Source: Clarkia xantiana subsp. parviflora (taxonomy: Eukaryota; Streptophyta; Magnoliopsida; Myrtales; Onagraceae). Taken from it: a DNA stretch of 64,000 nt. Position numbers and translations under genes: made by a program. The DNA is taken from contig JAPTYO010000007.1 of the NCBI GenBank assembly GCA_036873135.1, positions 15,110,763-15,174,762 on the forward strand, written 5' to 3'. The notes beneath the pieces are model-generated. The model searched no databases. It saw only the letters and a list, made by a program, of their open reading frames with translations, and was not told where the DNA came from. The stretch's first letter is position 1; every line of letters begins with the position of its first letter. This document shows, piece by piece, positions 44,721 through 55,330 of the stretch.

Positions 44721-46995
44721 TTAGGAGGAGTATGGTTTGATGCGGATTTGAACACCATACTTTGGTTTTATTGTCATGACAACGGTTGGAGCATGTCGGT
44801 AAGTGTCGGAGATTGTGAAGCTAAATCTTGAGACTAACATTGCCAGTATGATTTTGGCCTCCATCATGGCAAGAGACTGCCCTATACAATTCCGGGGTCC
44901 CCCGCCAAATGGGATGAAGCGGCCATGCAGAGATGATGACCTTTTCTCAAACCGTGACGGGTTAAACTCGTTTACATCTTCACCCCAAAACTTCTCATCG
45001 TGATGAATTGCTAGCACCGGTATCCATATGGATAGTCCCTTAGGTATGTGAAGATCCCCTAGCTTCATATCTTCAAATGCCATTCGAGGAAGAATCGTTG
45101 CTGGAGGATATAGCCTTATCGATTCATTGATTACCATCGTTAGCTGCATCCATCCACATCATCATCATAAGTGTCAATATAATCTCCACTTAATTACCCT
45201 AATGATCTAAATATTATGGTAAATAACCAAACAACTACCTGAACTTTAACGTAATAGTTAGTCAGAATTTCGTAGATGATCAACATAATTTGAACACGTG
45301 ATAAACACAATTCCGTCAAATTAAACAAAGGTACATTTAGTTGATCATTTACGGAACTCTGACTAGCTACTTAGTTCAAAAAAGAGTTCAGCTAGCTAGT
45401 GGCATTCTCGGGTATTATTTACGAGCCTAATTATATGAAAACAAGACGAGATTGTATGAGTGTTACCGAAGTAAGTTTGGATAGAGAATTGATAGAAGGT
45501 TGTTTTCCTTGACAAACTTGGGATACTTCTTGTCGAACTCGTTGTTGCCAATTCGGATTGGTTGCGAGTAACATGATTGTCCATGTGAGTAGAAGCGAAG
45601 TTGTCTCATGCCCAGCAAAGAAGAATGTCTTGCACTCATCCATTATCAATCGAAGGTCTACACTGCTGGATTTATTCTTTTGCATATTCTCATGTAACAA
45701 TACACCCAGCAAATCATTCCCGTATGATGATAAACTTGTTGGTTCAATCTCAATGCTACGTAACCTGCTTTCTATTATTTCCTTCAATAGTCTATCCACT
45801 TCCGCTTTCAGTGATTTGATCTCCCTATTGTATTTACTCGGAAAAAACCTGTAAATAAAAGATTTCATATGTTTATTAATACTTGCATATATGTACATGT
45901 TATTGAAATGGGTGTATGATTTCATATACACACGCACCTGCTTCCTGGGATGCACAAATGTCGGGTGGACTGAGAAGATAGGTATTGTAGTTTGGTTAGT
46001 AAATGATAAATTTTCTTCCCCTTTTCATGATGGGAACTACCAAACTCGATCCTGGAGATGATATCAGCTGTGAGCAGCTTCATATACTCGCTTATCTCAA
46101 ACTCGGTTTCACCAGACTTAATAATTGCATCTTGCATAGATTTGAGCATTTCCTCGGTGCATTCCATGGTGTGTTGAGCATATATCTTCAAGAGATAAAT
46201 ATATATATATATATATTATAGAGATAGAGTTAATGAATATTATTTCATTTAAAGGATTCAGTTTTCAGATCTCCACTATGGATTCTCATTTAAGAGAGTT
46301 ATATTCTAGATATATTTTCCCTTGTATATTAATTAGCTTGTTATTTATGAATATAATTGAATAAGATTGACAAAATATTCTCTATCAATAATGTATTAAT
46401 GACTAAGATATATACCTTAAGCTTATCGAAGGTGAATGCAGCGGCAGCAGCATGGCGCTGATGATACCAGTCGTCCCCATTAGCCATCAAAAGTCCTCTA
46501 CCAATGAAATATTTGGAACCTTGTTGCTGCATCCATGATTTCCCAGTTACGGAGTGATACTTTGACAATAGCTCCTTTATAAGCTCCGTTTCAGTCAAGC
46601 ATAGTCGACCCTCGAACCCATTCCAATATATAAACCTTTTCCCTACATATATATATATAATTAATTTAACATAAGAGAATGAATATGCGCGCATGCAATT
46701 GATTATCTGGACAATATATACCATATTGTTTGGACCAGAGAAGATAATGCGGCAAAAGGGAATTGACAATATCATGGTGGGTGGAGGTGGTGGTGGAAAT
46801 GAGAGATGTTATTTGGGAGATGTTGCCGAGGAACAAGTTTGGTTTAGGGCCACTGATTCCTTGTCTCTTCATCATTTTCTGGATCCGGAGTGGAGTTATT
46901 ATGTAATATGATAGGCTACTGTACGCACCCCTTACCACTGCAACAACAAGAAACACCAGTAATAACCCTAAACCCACTACAATTACCATCATCAT
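44721..46995 (-). CDS. CYP735A: Cytochrome P450 CYP735A, cytokinin trans-hydroxylase, 5 exons
   Basis: This ER-anchored P450 adds the hydroxyl group that turns isopentenyladenine-type cytokinins into trans-zeatin types. Minus-strand exons: 46995-46722, 46642-46416, 46185-45938, 45848-45467, 45143-44721; 517 aa, about the length of Arabidopsis CYP735A1 (recalled as 518). Residues 1-25 form the membrane anchor. Family-specific text includes GKRFIYWNG, WMQQQGSKYFIGRGLLMANG, LCIPGSRFFPSKYNREIKSL and the C terminus YRHAPTVVMTIKPKYGVQ. P450 motifs are intact: I-helix FFFAGHETTS, K-helix ESIR, and the heme loop FIPFGGGPRNCIG with its cysteine. The start is the first of three tandem ATGs; one more codon upstream is TTG. 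A small oddity is the shortened AAAAAFTFDKLK after the WYHQRH motif, where AAPAFTGERLK is usual. Expression in roots and induction by cytokinin is typical for the family. Confidence 0.94.
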
Positions 46996-46998
46996 CAA

Positions 46999-48371
46999 CC
47001 CAGAGAGAAAATCAAGAGATGATCTATTAATTTAATTAATGTTTGTATGTGTACAATACATCACCCAAACCCCCTATCTATCTATATATATAGAGAATTA
47101 ACAATATATTTTCTAAAATAAGTATGTGCGCTTTCCTACCTTTTTAACTACACTTACCTAATAATACAATTTTGTTACATTTATAAACTAAATATTACGT
47201 TTCTTTAGATAATTAAAATTAGTTTAAAACTAAACAAAAAAATGTTCTTCATTACAAAAGTACACCACATTTTCGTAATATATAGATATTGCTTAGGTAT
47301 CATTCAATATATATACTCATATATATACCAGTGAAAATGGATGACTTTCTTCTACCCACTTTTTTATTTGTTTTCTAGGTTTAGTTTTGTACAATAGTAT
47401 ACCCTAAATCCAATTTTTATATTATTTTAAAAAATCATAATTCAGCTTAATAGTACACTAGCTCCTTCGCAATCATTTTAACTACACATTTAAAAGTAAA
47501 CCTCATGTTCTAATCCGTCACTTAAATAGATGTGTTGATGACGAGGTGAGATTGCATATCGACGCTATTATATATATATCAGAACATTATTTAACTAACA
47601 AAATACTACCCAATTTTTCATCAGTTAGTTAGAAAATGACAAAATAGAGAGTCATACCACACATCTCTGGCGGGCCATATTAGACAAATTGTTTTTATTA
47701 TTATACAAACGATATCAAATAGTCCCCACACTTTTATAGCATTTTCTCAACTGTTGACCGCAAGAAACACGGGGATAGATATCATGCACACGACTCTTTT
47801 CCGTCTTTTTCTTTTATGTTGGCTCGGTATCATATATTTGATTTAATTGCCTAAAAACTTACCCCCAAAAAAAAAATTAGTACATACATTTAGTGGCAAC
47901 GTGAATCACTACTCATTGAGCAGCTAATCAAGCGAGCAAACTCAATTCGGTTGGCTTGGTCTACAGCGTCTCATGACTTGGCATTATTAGAAGAAGAAGA
48001 ATCTCAGGTGTTGGATTGTTTTGAATGGTTCGTTCAACGCAGATAAGAAGAGCCGGAAATTGACCAGACGCTCTACTCCATCCGGTCCACACATTTTGGA
48101 CCCATTCAACCATCCAGAATATGCATGCATGCCTCGCCTTACCTCTTCAAAATATATTTATTTATAATTAATAAAGACCGCGTGCCGTTGAACAATACAT
48201 AGATTGACATGTAGTTGTGTTTCATCATATGTAATCGCCAATAACATATATAAGAAGACCTAATTTACTTGAATCATCATATTTAAGAAGAAATTAAGGA
48301 AGACTAGTTTAGTTAATTAATCAAGCTAGCTAGCTAGCAACCAGAAACAAATATATAATAATTAAGAAAAG
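46999..48371. promoter_or_regulatory. Divergent region between CYP735A and the IST1-like gene
   Basis: A TATA box for CYP735A is likely at 47083-47092 (TATATATAG on the minus strand), giving a leader of about 60 nt. 47100-48300 is AT-rich with no gene. The sequence just before 48372 is a leader with (GCTA)n text at 48324-48338. Confidence 0.5.
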
Positions 48372-49788
48372 ATGGAGTCTCTACTAGGAAGACACAAGAA
48401 GAGCTCTAGACTCATAGCTCTTTCTAAACTCGCCATCTCCAGAATCGCCGTCTTGAAGAACCAAAGACGTGTTCGTTCCTCTGTTGCGCGCTCTGACGTG
48501 ATCCAACTCTTGCACCTTGGCCACCAAGATCGCGCTCTTCTCCGGGTCCGATTCCATATATATCTATATATATTTCTCAATACATCTATATATCTCTGCC
48601 TTTGATCTTTTCCATTACATCAAACCTAAATTATAATGTCTGTTGCTATATATATATGTCACAGGCTGAGTTGGTCATTAAGGAGCAAAACATGTTCGAT
48701 GCGCTTTCTATGATAGAGGGTTACTGCAACATCTTATCCGAAAGCATCAGACACCTTGAGAAGAACAATATGTAGTGTTTCCAGCTACCAATGACTTTAA
48801 TTTTTTCATAATTTATCTATGTATGTGTATATATATATTGAGCTGAGACACATGTATGCATGTGCAGGGAAGTTTCTGATGAGCTTAAGGAGGCGATGGC
48901 AAGCTTAATGTTTGCAGCTCCAAGGTGTGGTGAATTTCCCGAGCTTCGAGAAATCTGCAGGATTATCTGGAAAGAATTTACAGCTTCTGCTCTTCAAATT
49001 CATAATAATTCTAAGTATAGCACTGGCGTGATCAGCCCTAAGGTATAATTATTAAAAAAACATCAAGCTGAATAATTAATTAAGGGTTATAAATTTTTAA
49101 GCAGAGGAGAAAAACATCATATTGATCATGGCCTATCTTCATGGTGTTTAAATCAGATCATACGTAAACTTACACTAGCCAGACAACCAAGCTCAGGAAG
49201 CAGATTGATGGCCTTGAAGGAAATTGCTTCCGAAAATGGAATTCAGCTCCTTCAATACACGCATGAGGTACATTTCCTTATGCATCCATCCTTTTTTGTA
49301 TTTGGATATTATTTTTACGTAGAGAAGAAAGAACCTGCTGCTACACACCGTCGAATGAAGATGCAAATAATAATTCATGTGTATTAATTGATCAAATGCA
49401 GCTCAACAGTGAAGATATCGAGTCTGAGACGAATGAAATGGTGAATGAAGAGTACGAATCTGCACACGATGAGGATGATGAGAATGATAATGAGGATGCG
49501 GTTGAAGAATCATTGACAAATAGTAGTGCTGCTGCTTTTGGGTCGTCAAGATCATCAGACTTGGAGAAACGTGATCACCATATTAATGCCACCAATGACG
49601 ACGACGACATACTAGATCAAGTGTCTAAACTAGATTCCTTAGGAAGCAATACAAGAAGAAGACATCTTTCTAGGCAATATGGTCGTGTTCTAGAAAGAAA
49701 GCAACGAAACATTAATAATATAGCAACGCAAGAATCTAATAATAATGTCATAACATATACCGGAGTTGCAGTTGGCTCTGATTGTTGA
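48372..49788 (+). CDS. IST1-like protein (ESCRT-III associated), 5 exons
   Basis: IST1 proteins bind the ESCRT-III subunit CHMP1 and the ATPase VPS4/SKD1 and regulate sorting into multivesicular bodies. Exons 48372-48545, 48665-48771, 48868-49042, 49157-49267 and 49402-49788 give 317 aa. The Ist1 domain fills the first ~190 residues: KLAISRIAVLKNQRRVRSSV, ARSDVIQLLHLGHQDRALLR then AELVIKEQNMFDALSMIEGY, FAAPRCGEFPELREICRI, and a C-terminal part LMALKEIASENGIQL. The remaining ~130 residues are acidic then basic and disordered (SAHDEDDENDNEDAVEES; LDSLGSNTRRRHLSRQYGR). No obvious MIT-interacting C-terminal motif stands out, which fits the more distant plant ISTL members. All junctions are GT-AG and in phase. 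The number within the plant ISTL series cannot be assigned. Confidence 0.92.
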
Positions 49789-49924
49789 ATGGGAATTTTA
49801 ATGTGCATGGTTGCAGTTTATCACTAGCTAGCTAGATCAGGCTTCTGTAATGACAATACATGATATCTATAGTAATAATTAATTTCATAGAGGAAGGAAC
49901 TTGTGTATCTATCAAAATATGTGC

Positions 49925-50820
49925 TTGCTGGATGAAAGCAGATGTTGGATCAAATCATCCGTGCCTTTTGATAGAGGAGCTCTGCAGGAAATAAAGGGAA
50001 TGTTTGGACTAAACTCACACGCTCTATGAAAGATGGAGATTTAGATTTTAAAGACTTTAGGGGATTTAACCAAGCATTACTTCTGAAACAAACATGGAGG
50101 CTCTTAAGTAGTCATGATTCCATTTAAATAAGTGCTAGTCCTAATTTTTTGGTAAGACTTTGGAATCTTTTAAGGTCTTACCTAAGATTAGGATGTTCAT
50201 TTGGAAGGGGTACAGCAACAGCTTGCCTGATACTTGTGAGTTCACAACTCATATCTGGTTTGCTAGTCCTCTCATGGTTCATTGCTAAAGATTGAGGTTT
50301 TCCTCCATACTGAAGTGGCTGGAGAATGATGAGCCCCATCCAGTTACTGTACTGGTTTACGTATATCTGATATATTGATCCACAAATTCCATGTTATGTC
50401 GACTATCTGGATAAAATGTGATAAATGTGTTTTTGTAATAGGAGTCCATCTGTTAAGTCTGTAATTTATTGCTTTTTACAAACTAGCTAGTAGTGATAAT
50501 AATTGTATCGTTATGTATATAATAACAGCGCCAACTATAGGTCTTGGGATATAGCACAACCCTCCCCGACATCATCAATGCAGTGTGGTTGACAATAATA
50601 CCTTATGTGTTGCTGCTGTTTCTGTTGTTCCACTTTTGGTTGAAGGAATTAGCTCCAAGAGCTGGATTTCTTCTCTTGCCTACTACAAAGTTTGGAATCA
50701 CACACATTTGTGGAGTGATTCACAAATTCAAGTTAACAACATTATTGATCCAAACTCCTACCGTTCTATCTTATTTGCTGTATTCTCAGATACTTGAGAA
50801 CTTCGTTGGATTAAATCTGT
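49925..50820 (+). pseudogene. LINE (non-LTR retrotransposon) remnant
   Basis: Fragments of a plant L1-type pol gene can be read. At about 50026-50115, one frame gives KDGDLDFKDFRGFNQALLLK then QTWRLL, matching the usual GxLGFRDLxxFNxALLAKQxWRLL block that follows the reverse transcriptase. At about 50690-50760, another frame gives HLWSDSQIQVNNIIDPNS, resembling the RNase H segment with SDSxxxVxxI. Stops and frame changes interrupt both. No A tail or 5' region was found, so this is an old, broken copy. Confidence 0.6.
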
Positions 50821-50829
50821 TAGAATAAT

Positions 50830-51240
50830 CTTTAAGCATAGAACCTTTATGCATTTGGCACATTGTATTGTAAAAAAGGCAAAAAGGCTTTTGCAGAACA
50901 TCTAGGCTTCTAGCTATGACTTGGTTTGCCCAGAAAGTACCAGCAATTTTTTTTCCCTATTAATATTGTATGCCCTGTGGTTCCCGTTTGATATATATAT
51001 ATGCGTGCGTGTGTGTGTGATGCATTGTTTATAATAAAAAACAAACAACAAAGAGACAGACTCACTCTCCCTCCGGATTGATGTAGAATATAACTGGTGG
51101 GTTAGGAGCAGAAATGCAATAGGGAATATCAAGCAAGGCAGGGTTCATTCTGATATATTCATCATTCATTCAGTAATAAAAGACAATGCAGAAAAGGAAT
51201 CCCCATCCAGGAAAATAATAAAAATTGTAAAAGTAAAGAA
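50830..51240. other. Spacer
   Basis: AT-rich sequence with a (TA)n(TG)n tract at 50990-51020. Nothing gene-like is supported. Confidence 0.4.
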
Positions 51241-51274
51241 TTTGGTCTTCTCAAAACAAAGCCAACCACATCAC

Positions 51275-51725
51275 CTCTATTGTTCTCAAGCTACCTGTCC
51301 AGATGGACAAGCTTTCAACCTGCTTCTCTGGAAACTGATGATCGATCCAGCAAAGTCCAGATCCGGAGGAGTTTCTTCTGGATGTGAGATTGATTCTCGA
51401 TGTGTCTCCTTCATCTTCTCTGCGACAACAACAAATAATCAAGACTTGATCGGTAAAAAAAACAAGGAAAAAGGTTTCAACGCACCTTCAACAGCTGCTG
51501 AGTAGAGTCCTCTGCATATAAATAAACAGCTGCACCCTCCCTCTCGTCCGTTGTAACACAAAATGCACCGACACCAACTGAAAATTAATTAATCATTATA
51601 ATTACACCTCATTCTCAATTCCCCAACCAAACCGGACATAACACCGCCCCTAATAGTGAAATACTTACAGTTTAAGATAATCCAGGAATCACCCAACCCA
51701 CTGCCATCCATAGACAAGCCATGGT
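51275..51725 (-). other. Coding-like downstream exons of the 51.9-55.3 kb gene, status uncertain
   Basis: Two segments bounded by good splice sites lie after the stop codon: 51725-51672 approximately (acceptor ATATGCAG|GAC, donor AAACT|GTAAGT) and 51579-51486 (acceptor TTTCAG|TTGG, donor GAAG|GTGCGT). Read in one phase-consistent frame, they translate to text including VYHGLSMDGSGLGDSWIILN, then VGAFCVTTDEREGAAVYLYA and EDSTQQLLK. A third exon (from about 51425, acceptor GTCGCAG|AGAAG) brings a stop almost at once. This could be a spliced 3' UTR that happens to be open, or an alternative C terminus. Confidence 0.4.
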
Positions 51726-51854
51726 AAACAAGTCCTGCATATAAAGTAGATTCTCATTGTACCATCCATCATTCACCTATATATACCTATCTGTTTGAAA
51801 AGGGTTTAATTAGCAACTCTCACCAAGTAAAAACAAAACACTCACGACCAACCT

Positions 51855-54800
51855 TTAGCAAATTGCATATGCATATATGTTGCCTGCTCAACAACAACAG
51901 TCTTTGTCACATATATTTATTTAGTAAATAGAAGACACCAAACTAACTCTAATCAAGGCCCCATCAAAGTAGAAACATAATTTGGCAATACCTTGTGCAA
52001 GAACCAAAACACCGTTTGCTGCCAGGGGAACCATACATTCAACCTTTTCACTAGTGAAAATTGTTTGAACAACTATAATGCAAACAAATTAAAAAAAGGA
52101 TGTTAGGAGCTTTACATAAAGCAAATATCTGATTTCTTGAATTTGGCTAGCTGCAACATCATTCCATATAATGCAACTAACCAATCATGTCATTCCAATA
52201 AGAAAATAGACATTAAAAACAAAAAGGGATATTCAATTCATAAGAATTAGCAGGAGACCCAACCTGCTGCATGCATTAGCTTTTCTTCAATCTCATTCTC
52301 ACTGTTCTCACTAGCACTCTCACTTCTAGCTATTATATGAATAGAGTGGTTGCCATCAGATATCCAAACAGTTTGAGCCCCTGCATCTCTAACATGGTTA
52401 GTTCATTTGTCATTGTTAGATTCCACGTTGGGCCGAGCCAAGCCCAACGGGCCAGCATAGAGCAGTCATATAGGCAAGTGGGTTTCCATCCTAAAACCAA
52501 TTGGTGATAGGAGGAGGGAGGAGGTGATCCACTTGCTTATATACTAAGCTAATATACAAATTCCACCCGGTGTGGTATTCCAGACTCACGGTGGAGTGTC
52601 TATTTCAACATTCCCCCTCACCGTGAGGACTCTTTGATTTCAGACAGACCATCTCCTAGGCCCAGGCCCGTCCCGGGCTCTGATACCATGTGAAAGTTAA
52701 GACTAACCACTTGACCAACTTTTGTTGAAATAAAGATTAAATCACGCCTTCACCTAACACCTTAAGGTTTTAGGACAGTTGGTCAAGTGGTTAGTCTTAA
52801 CTTTCACAGTCATGAACCAAGTTAAAGCTAGCTGATTCATACAACTGCAGTTCAACCACATGCACGCTACCCATTGACTTGAGAGTTAAAAAGTAAGGCT
52901 TCAACGGTTATCAGAAAACTAAGAAAGTAGAGACAGCTAACTGCTTACTCATTGAGGAATCAGGTAAAGCAGCCAAATGATGCACTGCCATGATACGAGA
53001 CAAATGCTTCAACTGAAAACTATTATCTGAACCAGTGATTGGTTTGTATTTGGGTAGGCAAAAAAGGTGCAAGTCTCCAGCTGAGTCCAACACCAGAAAT
53101 GTTTTTGGGGACAATGGTTGGATGTCTACTGCTTTCAATGATCTTGTTGTTGCCCTTGTCACTGATTTCAGCTCAGTGATATTCTCGACATGAAACGTTA
53201 AATAACATGAATCTCCTCCCTTCATATCTTGTTTTATCTTCACACACTTTTGCTTACCTGCAAGCCAAACTGTATAATGAGACTTCAATGACATGCAGAG
53301 GATATAACACGCCAACTTTGCTATAGAATGGCCCAGGGAAAGCTATATGTAAGCCTTGGAAAAAAAAAAAAAGTATCACAATTGGCAAACCTAGAAAATC
53401 TAACTCTATTTAGCTGCATTGCTTAAAGCCTTAAACCAAAGGATTGAATGTGGCTTAACATGTTCATAAGCCATGTCCTGGCAAACAACCACTTAATGGG
53501 TCAGTGCAAATCGGCAGTACAATGACAGCATGCACCATAACCATAAGGGTGCCAAAGTCACAAGAAAGAGTTTTGATAAGTTTAACCAGTTTAAGGCCTT
53601 AAGCTATAAAACAGGGAAACATGAGGAAGAAACAGCATATGTCCTGTTATATTGTTGAAGCAAAGGCCATAGTTGATAACTTAACCTAAAATGGAAATAA
53701 AAATTTCTGAAAGATGATGGATACAGAATGTGAATGTTCGCCTCGTCCGTAAGTGGAAAAAGCATGAGGTCCCCCCTAACTCGATGCTACCAAAAAAGGG
53801 AGAAAGACCATCTTAACCCCAAGCAAATTTCTAAGTTTGAAGCAGTGATTAAAGTAATCTGTATGCTGAAGTCTCGTGCCTATTTACGTATATGTGTAAT
53901 TGGCTAAGTATAATCAAAATGACTGTAAGAAAAGAGCATCGTTGCTTGAGTATGTCATGCATACATTGGAGAGTAACAACAAACTGGCCAACATGCCAAT
54001 ATCACAACTTAGCCAGAGCCCAGATATGAAAATATTTATCAAAAACTCAGTAATGGATAACAGTGATATCCGAAAGTGTCTACTCTTATGTAATTCATGG
54101 TTCTACCTGATACAATCTATACCATAGTGCTCGGGCCCAAACTGATTGGGAATTACTCATCATGCACAGGTAATAAATACTAATTGGGAAATGCAATATG
54201 ATCAGGGCTCCAACTCATTTCCCTACCAGATATAGCAAACACGACAAGTCTCTCCTACATCTTTTCTTTTGGGAAATATATGGCTCTGACGGTTCATTTT
54301 TTACACCCTGCAAAATTCTACCTGACACTAACCTAGTTAATGAAGTAATCAATGTAATAATAATGTTCGAACTTGATGGAAGCCAGAAATCTCAATCTAC
54401 CTATCAAGGAATGCAAGTGCTGAGCATACAAATTAAATAACAATTATTATACACATACACATGAAGAAATCTATAAGAACATCAGAAGATGTATACCAAC
54501 TTACTAGGTCCACTATCCTTATCAACCATCTCCTCAGTGTAACCATTGCATTGGTTGTCAGAACTCCTCGATCCTCCTATAACTCCATTTTGCAATCGCC
54601 TTCCTTGGATCCCATTTTTCAAATTTGTATTGGAGTTCCTAACCTTTTTCGGGTGTCCTTTGAGAAAAGACCACAAATTGAAACACCGAACACCATTTTC
54701 TTCCCCCAACATCAACACCCCAAAAGCAATTGACACCGACCAAACTGGCCTGCAGCAGTCGATCACGGCACACTTCATCAATTTCACAGCTGAACCATCA

Positions 54801-55330
54801 CCACCCACTCTCTTCACGGCAAAAAGCCAAATCTTAGAGCTCGAAATTGAATACATTGCGAAATAATTCACTGAACCAAAGAGCTTAATTGAAACCCCAT
54901 GATGCGAATTGAACAAAACCCCAATATTGGGATCGAAGATGAGACCTTTCTGCTTGCAGATAACTTGAGCCCGCGCGAATTTAGTGGTATTGACGAGAAT
55001 GTAGAAGCGGAGGAGAATCTGGGCCCCACCCTTGTACGGACTAGATACGATGAAGACCACGTTGGAAGACGGATTGGCGCCGGAATTAGGGTTTTCCTGA
55101 AGGATAAGGAAGGTGGAGGAGGAAGATGGAGGGGGAATTAGGGTTTGAGGTAGAGGGAGAGAAGAAACGGGAGAGGAAAGAAGGGGGAGGGAAGGGTAGA
55201 GAGAGAACGAAGAATCGGAGTGGGACAGAGCAAGAGATAAGGAGGTGGGTTCGTAGAAGAAAGAGGTTATGGAAGATGTTAGAGAAGAAGAGTTGGGAAG
55301 GGTCACCTTGGAGGCTTGAACAACCACCAT
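51855..55330 (-). CDS. Conserved plant protein, WD/beta-propeller-like, function unknown, 5 exons
   Basis: Minus-strand exons: 55330-54505, 53257-52949, 52380-52264, 52072-51992, 51883-51855; 453 aa. It starts MVVVQASKVTLPNSSSLTSS and continues with repeated strand-like segments typical of a propeller: FIVSSPYKGGAQILLRFYIL, VNYFAMYSISSSKIWLFAVK, VSIAFGVLMLGEENGVRCFN, KTFLVLDSAGDLHLF, TVWISDGNHSIHII and VECMVPLAANGVLVLAQG, ending NIYAYAIC. I recall uncharacterised plant homologues of this length with the same opening and an xxYAYAI ending, but no assigned function and no clear WD signature. The donor after exon 1 was placed at CCTA|GTAAGT, because the other GT nearby gives a stop. Intron 2 holds a 395-bp retroelement with a 5-bp target duplication. 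Downstream, spliced coding-like segments continue past the stop. Confidence 0.8.
52414..52808 (-). mobile_element. Small LTR-type (TRIM-like) retroelement in an intron, 5-bp TSD
   Basis: The element is flanked by GTCAT on both sides (52409-52413 and 52809-52813) and has TG...CA ends. On the minus strand it begins TGTGAAAGTTAAGACTAACC; 122 bp in comes TGGTATCAGAGCCC, a perfect initiator-methionine primer-binding site; then a purine-rich GGTGAGGGGGAA (a polypurine-tract candidate), then TGTTGAAATAGACACTCC ... GGAATCTAACA with a TATATAAGC box. No protein is encoded. The first ~120 bp and the last ~190 bp, which should be LTRs of one element, are not similar, and the first is itself a hairpin with 32-bp perfect arms. 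Confidence 0.8.

Noticed and set aside
46693..46911. Plus-strand frame overlapping CYP735A exon 1
   Set aside because: Antisense shadow of a confirmed P450 exon.
51855..51905. Alternative reading VVVEQATYMHMQFAK as the main C terminus of the propeller-like gene
   Set aside because: All three AG acceptors there give the wrong phase for the preceding exon, whereas the frame ending NIYAYAIC joins correctly. Kept only as an alternative in the findings.
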